This document shows, one piece after another, positions 40,483 through 52,713 of a DNA stretch of 64,000 nucleotides. The position numbers and the translations under genes were made by a program. The notes below the pieces were generated by a model. It did no database searches and was not told the DNA's origin. It saw only the letters and a list, made by a program, of their open reading frames with translations. Origin of the DNA: Helianthus annuus (Eukaryota > Streptophyta > Magnoliopsida > Asterales > Asteraceae); contig NC_035436.2 of the NCBI RefSeq assembly GCF_002127325.2, positions 20,557,645 through 20,621,644 of the forward strand. The letters are read 5' to 3'. The stretch's first letter is position 1; the number at the start of each line of letters is the position of its first letter.

Positions 40483-43400
40483 TGTCACACCCTGGCTTTG
40501 CGGAAGCGTGGTTATTTTGGTGTGACTTCTTAATACCATAGCTTAATCATAACAAAGCTATATGAATTAAAAATATGCAAGATCATCCATTAAAATAAAA
40601 ATATCAAAACATTGTCTTAACGGGTTAACACCCTATCAACCATAAACTTGTCCCACAAACATTACAACCCTAAACATAACATAACATAACATAACATGAT
40701 TCGAGGACTGTGACTTGTCCAGGAAAGAGTCACATTCCCCAAACCCTGGATGACCTCGGTGACTAATGCAGCGGAAAACATGCCATACCGTGCCAGATCT
40801 TTAATTCCCTGAAATACATGTAAGTTGAAAAATCAACAATAATGTTGAGCGAGTTCATGCGAAAGTGAGTAAATAAACCTTTGTATTTATCAAAAAACCC
40901 TGGTATGTAGCAAATAAGGAAAAAGAGATCACCAATGGTTTGCAAGGCCATTGATATGTGTGAAATGCAAGTAGGAAGGCTCAATCCTAGCAAATTTATG
41001 CGTCGGGAACAAAGTCATCCCAAGGTCCGTTATGCTGGACCTGGGACTGGGCTCGCTACACCCAAATAGATCTACCGCTCCTGCCCCTCGGTCCTACCCT
41101 GAGGATTAATGACCTCAAGTTTCCGCCTACCCATTCACATGATCTAAAAGTAACCCTCCTTACGCTAACCATACCATGTAATAAGTAATCATAACCATTG
41201 TAACATGTATTTCACCCCCGCAGTTTAGAAAACTGAAAACAGTTAAGAGAAAAGGGGGACATGAACTCACAGTCAGTGCGTCGCTATACCAAGTACTCCG
41301 AATGTCAGACAGCTGTGCAACGACCTACATGTGCTAATTCTATTAGACGGATGGCCGTGCCTTAGCTTTATAGTTTCAGTTTTGGGAAACAGTTAGACAA
41401 CCGTTCCTTGTATATACTTGGTAATTAATTTCCTTCCCAATGATGGGGGATTTAATACATGTGTATTTGTATCATCTCATTAAGTCCCACTTAATATATT
41501 TTTACTTCTCATTCCAAAATATAAATATTTTTCCAAAAAATATTATATTTCTATTTCACATAATACTTCCAAAATAATGCGTTGACAAAATACGCGTTTA
41601 TGAATATTTCCATATAAAGCGTAAGTTACGTTTTAACGATTAAGTGGTAATAGTAATTACCGTTGTAACTTATATGTTCGTCGTGTAAGCGTTTGTATTA
41701 TTTTGGGTTCGTCAACGTTTGTAAATATTATTTTTACTCTAAAAATAATATTTATATATTTTCACAAAATAATCATAAACAGTGTGGTGAAAAATATATT
41801 TATCGAATAAATATTTATCACGTTTAGTTTTTGTGAAAATCCCACCTCCGATTATTTAATAAATAAAGTCATGGCGAAATATATTTTGAAAACATCTCAA
41901 AAATAGTTTAACACTTGTAAATAATTCTAAGTGTTAGATTTTAGAAAAATTTCGCCAGAGTTTCCCCTGTAACTGGAGGTGGCCACGCTTTCAAGCGTAT
42001 CATTTTCTTTTACAAAATCACTTCAACAATTTCTTGATTCAATCAAACAATTTCCGACACACCAAACTTGCCGACTAGTATGTAAATCGCATTATACATG
42101 AACTTGTAGTTTTTCCGAAAACTATTGTGTAGATCTCCTTGTATTTGGTGGATCTATGTGTAAAATAGTTTAATCTTGTAAAACCCCGTTTTTAGAATAA
42201 ATCATTCTTTACAACTTCCTGACAATTTTTATAAAAATTGTTACTTTGCCGGATCTTTCGTTTCACAAGTGTTTATACACTTGTAGTTTGTAAAAATCAT
42301 ATTTGTTAGTGTGTCATACGACTTTTATAAAACATGATTTTCTCGACACTTGGTCTTACGAAAATACCACTTGCAGATCCGTAGATCCGCTAGTTTTAAA
42401 CACCATTTTACTAGTGAAATTACTTTTACACAAGTTCATGTCTTTTGATGTGGTAGAGTTTCACCCTTTAACCCTTGTACTGATATAAACAAGCTTATGT
42501 CAAGATCTATGATCTTAACAAAGTCGGGTTAAACGATGCTCCGAGCCACCACATCGTAGATCGGGCCTAAATAATCACCATATTCAAACACTACAACTTT
42601 TACACAAGTTATGATCTTTTATCCAACAAAATTCAAGTTTTAGTAAACTTTAAAGATTCAAAAGATGGGTTTCCGCATTTTAACCGTTATAAATCATATT
42701 AACCACTTTAGATATGTTCGAGAGTGAGTTTTAAACATTATACCTCTAGCTCGGGGCTAGGGAAGATTCTAGGCGAAAATGAGGTGGATAAAAGCGAAGT
42801 AATGAGGTCCTTCCGCTTCCGTTTGCTCCAAGACTCCCGATACGTGACCCGTGAAGCTTGTATATACTTGGAATGGATTGATCAAAGCTCGAAAGTGGGT
42901 GGATGGATGGATGGATGTTCGGCCGAGAGTGGGAGGGGCAAGGGAGAGAGAGGTTTTGGTGAATTGTGATGTGCTTAATCTCTAATGTGGAGTGATGTTA
43001 TTTATAGGCAAATATAAGTTCTTGATCCATTGGTTTTTATGTCATCTTGATATTAGACATAACCAATTATAATAATCAAAAGTGTACTAGCTAGTTACAA
43101 GGGAACCAAACCGGCCCAAAGGGGGGGGGGTCCTATGGTTCGATTTCAATTGTGTAGTTAGGACTTAGTTACGTTAAGTAGGTTAACTTTAGAGGTTAAC
43201 TCCGTTAGTTAAGTGTTGCGCTTTAATGCAGGTGTTAGGGTAATCAGGGACCCTAACTGGCTCAGAAAAAGGCTAATAATATTTCTGGCAATATTTTTTA
43301 TGTTCCGGGTATAGTCCGGTTGTTCGGTTGGATAGTAATCCGTTAAAGTGCTTAAGTAATCTTTTAAGCGTCGTAAATGATATTTTTAGTGACACAATTT

Positions 43401-43883
43401 ATTTCCAAAAGTGTCAGGAATATTTCCTCATATTTTGGCACTTTATTAGTTAGCTAGAAGCTGGTATGTTAATAAAAGTGCTGTGTTTTGTGCTTAGAGT
43501 ACGTTTTAGGCACATCCAATCATTATATCTTATTCCTAGAGACGCAGTTCTACAACCCTTGTATCCCTACACACACTATGGGTGTAGTAAGATATTTCTG
43601 GCTCATACAGGCCCTTAGAGGCAGTGTCTGCCTGATGCTGGCTTTATCAGCATGTTCAATTGGTTATCCGTTCAAATGCTACTGTGCTTTTGTGCATCAT
43701 GTTTGTCACTAGAGTTCAGTAAGTAAATAATGTAGTGACGGAAATCAAGGTATGATGCAGATATGTACAAGTATCAACAGTCAAGTAGCAGTTCATCAGT
43801 ATTTTCAGTTAAGCACAGTAATTAAGCAACAATTAATAGTTAATTAAGTCGTACGGATACCTGGTTTAGTGAGGGTTGTCACA
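40483..43883 (-). mobile_element. Large solo LTR (3.4 kb)
   Basis: The ends TGTCACACCCTGG and GGGTTGTCACA form inverted TGTCACA/TGTGACA termini, and CACTT flanks both sides (40478-40482 and 43884-43888). No primer site, polypurine tract or coding sequence is found inside, so I read it as one LTR left after recombination. Read leftwards it starts TGTGACAACCCTC like Tekay-type LTRs. A CTCTCTCCCTTGCC leader-like tract (42930-42960) supports that orientation. An alternative is a non-autonomous LARD-like element. Confidence 0.72.
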
Positions 43884-44034
43884 CACTTAATGTCGATGGT
43901 TTCGGTATTGGAACTACATTACCGTTGGTTTCAAGATGAAGGATTCACTTTCCACATATTCATATTTTTAAAATCTCCCCTAACGTGTAAGCACTTGTAC
44001 AAAATAAACCCTATGATTTATAAACTCTTTTTAA

Positions 44035-44812
44035 GGTAAAAGATCAAATAAAAATAAAATAAACGTACGAACTGTACGAATTGAAAGAAAAGTCAAAAAG
44101 TGGCGGTGGCAATATGGTAATTATCAGCAATTTCAATAGTACTGTACTGGGGAAAAGCAAAAAGCATCTGTAGGGTAATTTTGAGCATCAATAGGGTAAT
44201 TTTGAGCATCTGTAGAGTAATTTTGAGAAATGTAGGGTAATTATCAAATTACTCTAGTAGAGTAATTTTGACTTCTGTAGGGTAATTTTGGGAAATGTCT
44301 TGTAGAGTAATTTTGTTAGCATTTAGTTATGGGGTTTAGCTTTATGGTTTAGTTTTTAGCTTTTAGTTTGGGTTGGGGGGGGGGGTTAGGTTTTTTTAGG
44401 TTTTTGGGGGTGGGGGGGGGGGGGGGTTTAGGTTTTTTTTTTGGGGGGGGGGGGTTAGGTTTTTGGGGGTGGGGGTGGGGGGGTTAGGTTTTTTTAGGTT
44501 TTTGGGGGTGGGGGGGGTTAGGTTTTTTTAGGTTTTTGGGGGTGGGGGGGGGGTTAGGTTTTTTTAGGTTTTTGGGGGGTGGGGGGGGTTAGTGTAATTT
44601 TGATAATTACCCTACAATTTTGATAATTACCCTACACGACCAAAATTACTCTACTTGAGCTTTTACAAAATTACCCTACAGAAGTTCAAAATTACTCTAC
44701 TAGAGTAATTTTGAAGTTGCTGATAATTACCAAAATGCCACCGCCACTTTTTTGACTTTCTTTCACTTCGTACGTTTTGTACGATAATTTTATTTTCACA
44801 AGAACTTAACTC
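44035..44812. mobile_element. Mutator-like element carrying a G-rich array
   Basis: The arms are imperfect inverted repeats of about 95 bp (TCAAAAAGTGGCGGTGGCA, GGTAATTATCAGCAA and their complements). CTCTTTTTAA flanks both sides (44025-44034 and 44813-44822), a 10-bp duplication as in MULEs. Locus A shows the uninterrupted site (CTCTTTTTAATCCAATAT near 17806). The repeated words GTAGGGTAATTTTGAG and GTAGAGTAATTTTGA fill the inner arms. There is no transposase. Confidence 0.85.
44360..44592 (+). repeat. G-rich tandem array, G-quadruplex candidate
   Basis: Units of about 38-42 bp of the form TTAGGTTTTTTTAGG, TTTTTGGGGGTGGGGGGGG occur five to six times, with G runs up to 13. The TTTAGG words resemble plant telomere repeats (TTTAGGG) only in part. 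All G runs are on one strand. Confidence 0.9.
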
Positions 44813-45019
44813 CTCTTTTTAAACCAATATATTTTGTTATTATTTATTAATCTATCTTTTTTTTTTTCTTTCGATACACAAATACAATTAAACGATACTA
44901 TTTATGTTGTCATTTTAATTCACCTAAATCGGACATAGCAAATTCAATATTTCTTTATATTAGGGTTTCCAAAATTCTGTATATTACAACTTCTTCTGAA
45001 CACACATTCGAATTCGAAG

Positions 45020-47615
45020 ATGGGGGAGTACTGGCCAGAAATCTATCCTCAGAGAAAGGCTTTTTGTCGCCATAGTAGTCGTGGACCCGGTAAAAAAAAT
45101 TGTTGTTTCCTCGTATTTGTATTATTTGTATTTGTATTCTGATTCTGATCATAATAATAATCAAGCATTATAAGGACGATTTGAATAATTGAACAGATCC
45201 GGTGAACAATAAGATACTGTCTGCGTTTCGAAACGTAAAATCATTTCCGTTAGAGAGGATAATCATGCAGTTTTGGCGACCAGTGAAAACCTCTAGCGGC
45301 ACGAAACTTAGCGGCACCAGACTTTTTTGTACTTTTAACCCTTATGCCTATTCGTGTTCAAACCATCGTCTCCGGAAATATAGGTCGTCTTGTTGCCAGT
45401 ATTCCTATGCTCTTAGTGATCGGGTTGTAGTAGATGACGACGCTATGATCATATACGGTGCGCCACCATCCACTGCAATCCTGAACCAATTTCCAGAGGT
45501 GGTTCTGGATCTTAGGGCTCACCGGGGGACTCCATTGGTGGATCTTGCTTTGGGATGTGAGCTAACTTGTTTTATGATGCTGCCTGCGTTTTCTTTTACT
45601 CACTGCGTTGGTGTCATTGAAGTTTCTGTAAGATATCCTTGTCATCTTCTACAAATTTACCAAGAGTTGCAACGTGAACTACTGGTAGGTGCATGTGTTA
45701 GTTAATTAAGTTACCTACATGATTCTTAGAGCATCTATAGTGGGGCGCTATATATATATGCCCCCAAAAGCCAAACATAGCGCCCAATGGTGTCCTCTAC
45801 ACCGTGACGAGGGGCTTTATCGGACAAAAAAAAGATGGCAGCGCCATCACCTTTGCGGTGCTATGGGGTTTGTTTTCAAAAAATGGACCAATAAACAATA
45901 GTTAGTGTTTTTTTAATTAATTAATAAAAATGAAAATTAATAATTAGGTAATGATTGGTAGGGGCTTTATGACTACGGGCTCTAGTAATATAACGTCCCA
46001 TAAACCCCTGTGTGACGTGGCACGACACGTGTTGCATAACATTCACAAAGGGGCTTTATGACTACGGATGGCCCTACAATTATATATCATTGATAAAATG
46101 TTTTATATTACTTGTGTTTTGTTTGTCTGCAGAGGGAGGGTTTGTATATCGTTCCTCCACTACGACTTTTGATGCCTTGCGAGGTAATTATTAAGAGCAT
46201 TCACATTGGAGCCTTCACCTCCATCTATATAAAAACACATCTTTCTTTAGATTTTGGTACTTTTTCTAAAACATCTCACATCCAACTCTCTATCTCTATC
46301 TATCATCTACTCAGAAAAACTTATTTTATTATTTTTTCTCTTTGCTACGCACTCACAATTACAATATAGAGGGTTGATTATGACCCTCTAAATATAGAGT
46401 TGTAATTTATTTAAATTTTCTCTATTTTAGAGATTCCAAAGTGATAGTGTTTTTGTTAAGTTTCCTCTATATAATATAGAATAGAGGTTCCAATGTGAAT
46501 GCTCTAAATAAATAATGTTTCTAACCGGGTAGAACAGTATGACTGACTATGTATGATTTCTTATTTAATACTTTTCTCTCTTTAAACAGGCTACTACCGG
46601 GGATTTCCTACTTGCCGTGAGAGAGATTGAAAAGGCATTACAAGTGGCTGTTGAATCACATGCTATAACTCTTGGTCAAGTCTGGGTCACTTATGAGAAT
46701 TCTCATCGTAAGAAGAGACGGGCGTTATTAGGCAAACTTAGATCTTATTGTGTTGCTAGTCCCCATGGCAATGATCACATGTTTTTTCTTAAGTGTTTCT
46801 ATCAACAGCTTTTTGTTCTTCCTTTGGAAAAGGCGGAGCGCGGTCTAGTTGCGAGGACACTTGAAACTCGTCAGGCACACCTGTGCAGAAACATCTTTAA
46901 GTTTAATGATAACAAGGGGGTCTTGGCGGTACTCTCTGCCGGTGCAAAATGTACTTCTTTTGCTATATGCTTGAAGAGCTCTCACATGGGAGAGTGTGAC
47001 TACGTGTTTGAGTTTTTTTGGCCCCTAAGTCCTAACCCCTTGCCCTTGATGGAGGCTTTGATACTGACACTAAGGGAGTATTTGCCAAGTTTCAGGTATG
47101 CTGCTTCTGGGGCACAACTTGGTGATGAATTACTTGTTGTCGATGTTGAGATTTCTTCTTCTGGGAGTGGGAGCAACCCAACCAAGATTTTCCCAAAAAC
47201 CGAAGTATCTGAAACACCTAAAGCATTAGAAGAAACAAGGCCATTGGTGGGAATGAAGAGAAAGTTCACTGCAGATCAAAGTGAGTTGAACGAAGCATAT
47301 CAATATCCCTTGACCAACGTTGATGATCCAAAAGGCGAGGATGACGACGATGATCTAGTCATTCTAGCAGTTTATAAAGTTGATCACAGTTTATTCTTTC
47401 TCCCAAGCTCAACTACATTTGAAAGTTTAATGGAGAAAATTAACCTGGAGTTTGAGTTGAATCCATCTGGTACCTACAAGATCAAGTACCAAGTTCTTCC
47501 TGGAGAATGGTATAGTCTAACTGATGGCACATGCTTAAAGAGCTGCATTTCATCGTATCGAACATCAAAGAACATTGATCACATTAAGTTATTGGTGCTA
47601 CCAGTGGAGAAGTAA
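45020..47615 (+). CDS. NLP-related protein with PB1-like domain and no RWP-RK domain, copy B (544 aa, four exons)
   Basis: Exons 45020-45089, 45197-45684, 46133-46183 and 46590-47615, the same structure as copy A, no stop or frame shift. Differences from A: a 15-nt insertion in exon 2 (SGTKLSGTRLF), the double basic KKRKST stretch of A reduced to a single MKRK, and an extended acidic run (GEDDDDD) before the PB1-like domain at residues 458-544. The N-terminal GAF-like halves and PB1-like tail are almost identical to A. Most differences are in the linker, so the two domains appear to be under constraint. In the PB1-like part the acidic OPCA cluster of NLPs (YLDDDxEW) reads YQVLPGEW, while a lysine remains in VYKVD of strand 1. 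I infer that it could bind another PB1 by one face only. Confidence 0.85.
45729..46073. mobile_element. MITE in intron 2 of copy B
   Basis: Same insertion as in copy A; ends GAGCATCTATAGTGGGGCG and GACTACGGATGGCCC. The left flank is TTA; the right flank has mutated to CTA. Confidence 0.78.
46195..46504. mobile_element. MITE in intron 3 of copy B
   Basis: The ends GAGCATTCACATTGGAGCC and GGTTCCAATGTGAATGCTC are good inverted repeats; TAA flanks both (46192-46194 and 46505-46507). It is orthologous to the 19113-19423 insertion. Confidence 0.85.
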
Positions 47616-48077
47616 TAGTTAATTTTCATATTATGGTATGGTATTAGTTGAAGAAAAAACTTATTATGTATATATTTCATGTTTTTAAGACGATGTATGT
47701 ATCCTGCATGATGATGGCAGAACTCAGAAGGTACTGAATCTAATCTGATTTCTCTTTTGTGTCTTGTTTATTTTTAGTCGTATAAACGGGTTAGTTAGTT
47801 CAGTTTTAAGAAAAAAAGTGATGAAAAATCTGACTGTTTGAAATTTTCAAATTACCCCAGTATATTATTAAATAAATAATCTTTAAAAAGTACAGACGTA
47901 AAAGCGTAGCATTCTTTTCTCTAGGTTTCAACTCAAGAAAACATAAATTTTTTTAATTTACTTTCAACACTAAAACACAAAATTCTCCTATATATTAATT
48001 TCTCAATGAAATGAACATTAAAATAAATATTAAATATTAAAAAGATTATTGAATGAAAAGTAAATGAATAGTATCGG
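47616..48077. other. 3' flank of copy B
   Basis: Similarity to locus A ends near 47746 (GGTACTGAATCTAATCT). The rest is AT-rich with no feature I can support. Confidence 0.6.
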
Positions 48078-48990
48078 GTACTGGTACCGGTATCAAATTT
48101 ATAAAACTGAGTGTATTTTCGGTATCCGTTCGGCACCGGTATTCATCGGGTTTTACCCTCAAATATCGGTGTTGTACCAGTACCGACCGTATCAAGCCGT
48201 ACTGTACCAGGTATATTCGGTACCGGTACCCATTTTTTGGGATTTCGGTAAAGGTATTTTTCGGTACCGAGCTCATCAAATCTTGTAGCAACGTACCAAT
48301 GCAAGTGTACTGGTACCGGTATCAAATTTACCAAACTGGGTGTATTTTAGGTATCCATTCGGCACCGGTATTCATCGGGTTTTACCCTCAAATACCGGTG
48401 TCGTACCAGTACCGACCGTATCAAGTCGTACTGTACCAGGTATATTCGGTACCGGTACCCATTTTTTGGGATTTAGGTAAAGGTATTTTCGGTACCGGTT
48501 GGTACCGAGCTCATCAAATCCTATAGCAATGTACCAATGCAAGTAATTGCACAGTTTAGATTACTTTTCATACACATAGTAAGGAAACTGTATTTCGTTT
48601 GAATGAGATTTTGTACACAACAACTTATTTTGCTTTATTTTTTGTCTTTTTACATAATGAATGAATTGTAGCATGTAAAATTAACTTGGATATCTACATT
48701 ATTTATGAGCAAACAATATCAAATCCTGTAATCAAACCGGTATCGTATCAGTGCCAAATTTACTATACCAAATCATTTCGGTAACAATTTGGTACCCACC
48801 TTTTGGCGTTTTCAGAATCGTTACTTTCGGTTCGACACCGGTCTAGCACCATATCTATATTTATTGATTTTTACCTTCAAATACCATACCGTATTGTACC
48901 GAGCATTTTCGGTGCCGGTACCTAATTTCGATGATTTTCCGGATCAGGCACTTTCGGTGCCGTTACAGGTACCGAGCTCATCCATATTTT
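48078..48990. repeat. GGTACCGGTACC-type tandem repeats
   Basis: Two units of about 229 bp (48078-48306 and 48307-48541) share TACTGGTACCGGTATC, CGGCACCGGTATTCATC, GTACCAGTACCGACCG and ACCGAGCTCATCAAATC. A diverged third unit spans about 48735-48990. Palindromic ACCGGT/GGTACC words dominate. The same words appear at 59563-59640 and 62205-62225. Open frames here are by-products. Confidence 0.85.
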
Positions 48991-50832
48991 AACGTGTTAG
49001 CACCGTAATAACTGAACTGAAAACAACCGAATTTCCAACATGTAGGACGTGTGGGTCCTATTATTGTATATTAGGTTATTTAAAATCGCTTTTTTTAGGA
49101 CGGATTGACTATCCTTTTCACGACTTTTTTTATTTATGTTTTGATATTCGGTATCTGTTTGCCGTTACTGACACACGTTTTGCAGTCATTGGGTCCCCGC
49201 CGCAACGCGCGTACGGAGATTTAACTAGTTAATTAAATTAAATTATATATCTATACAAAAAGTAACTTGGGTCACCACCGACTTATTGAATTGTTGTGTC
49301 TCCTCAAAGCAACCGTTTGGGTAAATCATATAATACTAAAAAACTAAGGCTATGAGGTGTGGTTGGAGCCCCATGGGACTTTATCAAGTCCACCTAGGAT
49401 CCATCTCACATATGGAGCCCCATTTTAATTTACATGGTGTGGATGGAGCCCCTATTAGGCTATGGGGTGTGGGGGCCATGGATTGGAACATTAATTCCAC
49501 ATAGGACCATTAATTAAATAGTATACCATCCCCTTCCTTAATTGATGGTGGTTCCCATGGATTAAACCACGATTACCACGACTCTCCCATTTGATAATTT
49601 TAAGACAAAAATAAATTAAAAAAATAAAGAGGATAATGATTTGGGTCATGACCACACCCTTAGGGTAGTGGTTTTGAATGATGGATTAAAGATGGATGAT
49701 GTGGTGCCTATGTGGAGGGTCATGGTGGTCATGAGGGTCATTACCACACCCTATAGCCTTAAACAAAATTGAAAAAAAAAACATTTGATTGGTTTAAAAC
49801 TAGTGGGCCCCACCTGAATTCTTCAACTTGGCGTTACCACAAGTTACCACCATGGAGCCCAAGCCATGGCGCCCCCTCTTCACTTGGAGGGTGTGGTGAT
49901 GGAGCCCATATGGGCGCTATACATGGTGAGGTGGCGGTGATGGAGCCCCCACACCCTCCAACCTAACTACTGTCATCACTGACTAACAAACGTCATACCT
50001 CTACAAATCGCGTCGTTCTAATAATAAGCTATTGAATCAATAAGATAACATTTGAATTAATAAAATAACCACCGTACCGCACACCCACCACCCATCGCAT
50101 CACTTCATCAACACAAAAGGCACAGATTCTTCATACAATAACCGTTATACTTACACAACACCAATTAAATTATAAACTGTCACAAATAGTATCAGTTGCA
50201 ACTGTTAAATAACCACCGCGGCAACCACCCTAACACCGTCTACGGTTACTAGCGGTGGTGGTTACTCCAGTTAACACAGCGATTCAAAGCCCCTTTTTGT
50301 TGGGCGGTTATTGGCAACACGTAAACGGACATCACACCGATTCAAAGCCCTGTTTCACTTCGTTTATCCTTAAATCTCCATAACAGTGTTGCGAATTCGA
50401 TCTTGACGACCGGAGTCTCGAAGTTGTTGGGCGGCTTTTAGAACAGCAGGATCAAACTTGATTTTGTGATGATGGTGATCCACCGGAAAATCTGATCTTG
50501 CTGACCGGAGTAATTCTGGCCGGTGAAGATAGGCCAAAACATGGCATAGACTCCGTGGCGAGTTTGGTTCTTACCCATCGTTGCGGTGACCGAAGTGGTT
50601 TTATCATATCACCAAGCCGGAGAAGCAATGGTGATGGTGGGACGATTGAAAGTTGGTGAGAAGATAGAGATGGTGTAGAGAGAGAGAGAGAAAGCAATTT
50701 TCCCTTTGTTGGATTATCGAAAAAGCAATTGTCAAGTTGTTCTGTGTTGATGCTTTCAATTATTTTTAATATTACATATGACCCACTTTCATGTTTCACA
50801 AAACTATGTTATCTTCTTTACTCAAACCTTTA
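48991..50832. other. Intergenic DNA including a probable MITE
   Basis: No gene found. The MITE at 49348-49758 is listed separately. GGAGCCCCAT and GGAGCCC words recur to 49960, suggesting a second, related fragment. A leader-like region on the minus strand (50450-50690) has no recognisable protein. Confidence 0.5.
49348..49758. mobile_element. Putative MITE
   Basis: GGCTATGAGGTGTGG at the left is matched by CCACACCCTATAGCC at the right. Bases TAA and TTA sit outside. GGTGTGG and GGAGCCCC words repeat inside. It has no coding capacity. Confidence 0.55.
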
Positions 50833-51869
50833 GGGGCTGTTTGGCAACCCTCTTAATGAATCATTAAGAGGTGGACCTCTTATTCGGACAGAGGTGGACC
50901 TGTTTGGTTGTGCCTCTTAATGGCAAACCTCTTAATGATTCAGTGCTGAATCATTCAGATATTAGAACATGCTGAATGAAAAAAAGGACAATTGTTACCC
51001 TTTCCCTTCTCTTCTACAAACCCTCACTTCTGTTTACGTTACAGTCTCCAAATTCAATTCTAAACATATTCCTAAAATCATTACGTTACAATCCCCAAAA
51101 TCATCAAGATTTCAACTTTCTTCATCTTTCTTTCTCCCCAATTGATCAAGATTCTGAATCTTTAATCGTGGGTATGGCGTCAAACCGATCGCCTTCGCCA
51201 CTTTCATCAAGAAATTGCAGAAATTCGGAGTCGACTCACCGGTAAATCAAGAAGGTTGCAGATTTTCCTCAACACCATCGTTGCCCTCCTCCACACCGGA
51301 CCTCCACCGCATCCTCCTTCAATCTCCTCCACACCTCCGGCCACCTCCACTCCACACCTCCACGTCACTGTCCTCCACACCGGACCTCACAGCCGCCGCC
51401 GAGCTCCCCCTCAATCGGAGCTCCATTGTCGTTTTTATTACACCTGCTGCTGTTCTCAACCAAGACAACCGGAATCGCATGATCCTATAAGAAGCAGCCA
51501 TAATATTGAGAATCAATCACCAACTTGTATCTCATTTCAATTTCAGCAGAAGTATACGCATAGACACAGGAATGATAAATTTGAGCGAGAGCAAAGCTTT
51601 TTAGAGAGAGAGAGAGAGAGTAGAGCTTTTTAGAGAGAGAGAAGCTGAGAGTTTGATGGAGAAAGTTCTGGATGATGGACATGTCTATATATATTAATAA
51701 AATGGTTTTTTTTAATTAAAATGGGTAAAAATGTCATTTTACACAGTCATTCAGATGTGCAACCAAACAGCACTTTACTGGTTCAGCACTTACTGGTTCA
51801 GAGTCTCTTACCCATTCAGACCTCTTATTCATTCAGCACTTATTGATTCAGATATTGCCAAACAGCCCC
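50833..51869. mobile_element. PIF/Harbinger non-autonomous element
   Basis: GGGGCTGTTTGGCAA at the left is the exact complement of TTGCCAAACAGCCCC at the right, and TTA flanks both (50830-50832 and 51870-51872). Subterminal TCTTAATGATTCAG and CATTCAGACCTCTTA words continue the inverted similarity. The core has a leader-like, proline-rich segment starting at ATG 51176 (MASNRSPSPLSSRN). It may be captured DNA, and no transposase is present. Confidence 0.9.
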
Positions 51870-51891
51870 TTAATATATAAAGCCAAAAGTA

Positions 51892-52070
51892 AGCTGCCAT
51901 TTTGGTCCCTATGGTTTGGCCAGTTTTGCCACTTTAGTCCAAATCTCAAACTTTTTACATCTGGATCCCTGTGGTTTCACTTTTGTTGTCATTTTAGTCC
52001 AAAATTCAACCCCCTTTTTTGACTGTTACAGCCTGTCTATTTTGTCTTTTTGTTCAGGGGCAAAATGGTC
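51892..52070. mobile_element. One terminus of a MULE-like element
   Basis: CATTTTGGTCCCTATGG, CACTTTAGTCC, CTGGATCCCTGTGGTTTC and GGGGCAAAATGGTCATTTC are the kind of terminal text seen in plant MULE-type repeats. I find no opposite end, so it is a fragment. Confidence 0.5.
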
Positions 52071-52713
52071 ATTTCATAATTATATAAATAAATACCAGCT
52101 CAACTTGAAGAACCCTAATCTTCCTCATACAGTTCATCTTCCTCTGCATTCTTCAAACTTGAAGAACCCTAATCTACACCACCTCCGTCAGTCACACCCA
52201 CCACTGTCACCGTCAACAACCACAACCGTCGTCACTGTACCCATTAAATGCCACCACCGTCGCCACTCGAAAACCCTAAACCTACCACCACCGATCTGAA
52301 AGAAAGGTAGAGACAGATGGTGCATATCTGAGATGGTGGCAGGGGTTGTTTGTTTGTTGGATTTTGCAGCGGTGGTGGTTAATCAGAGCGTCGGTGGTGG
52401 TTGGATTTTGCAGACCTCTATCATCGTTCCTCCACCGTCGCCGCCACCGTTACCACCTCCAGAAGCTCCTCCACCGATGAAGATGATGTCGGAGGTGCAG
52501 ATGAGAAATTTGAGCATTGTTGCTGAATACATTTCTGGGTATTGTTGTTTGGTGATTCTTGGTTGTGGTACGTGGGTTAAATGTGGGTAATTTTCTTTGT
52601 TTCTTGTTGATGCCCGTTTGGAGCCCAATCACGCTGGTCAGAGACGATTATCAATTAAGTTCGACAATAGGGTTTACTTTTACTCAACTTCTGAACGCAC
52701 ATTCGAATCGAAG
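52071..52713. other. Unassigned DNA upstream of copy C
   Basis: CCACC/GTCGCC-rich patches and frames without recognisable domains. Similarity to the 5' flanks of copies A and B begins only about 20 bp before the ATG. Confidence 0.5.

Noticed and set aside
44360..44592. Interstitial telomere repeat
   Set aside because: Only isolated TTTAGG words; the canonical TTTAGGG tandem is missing and the G runs are of variable length.
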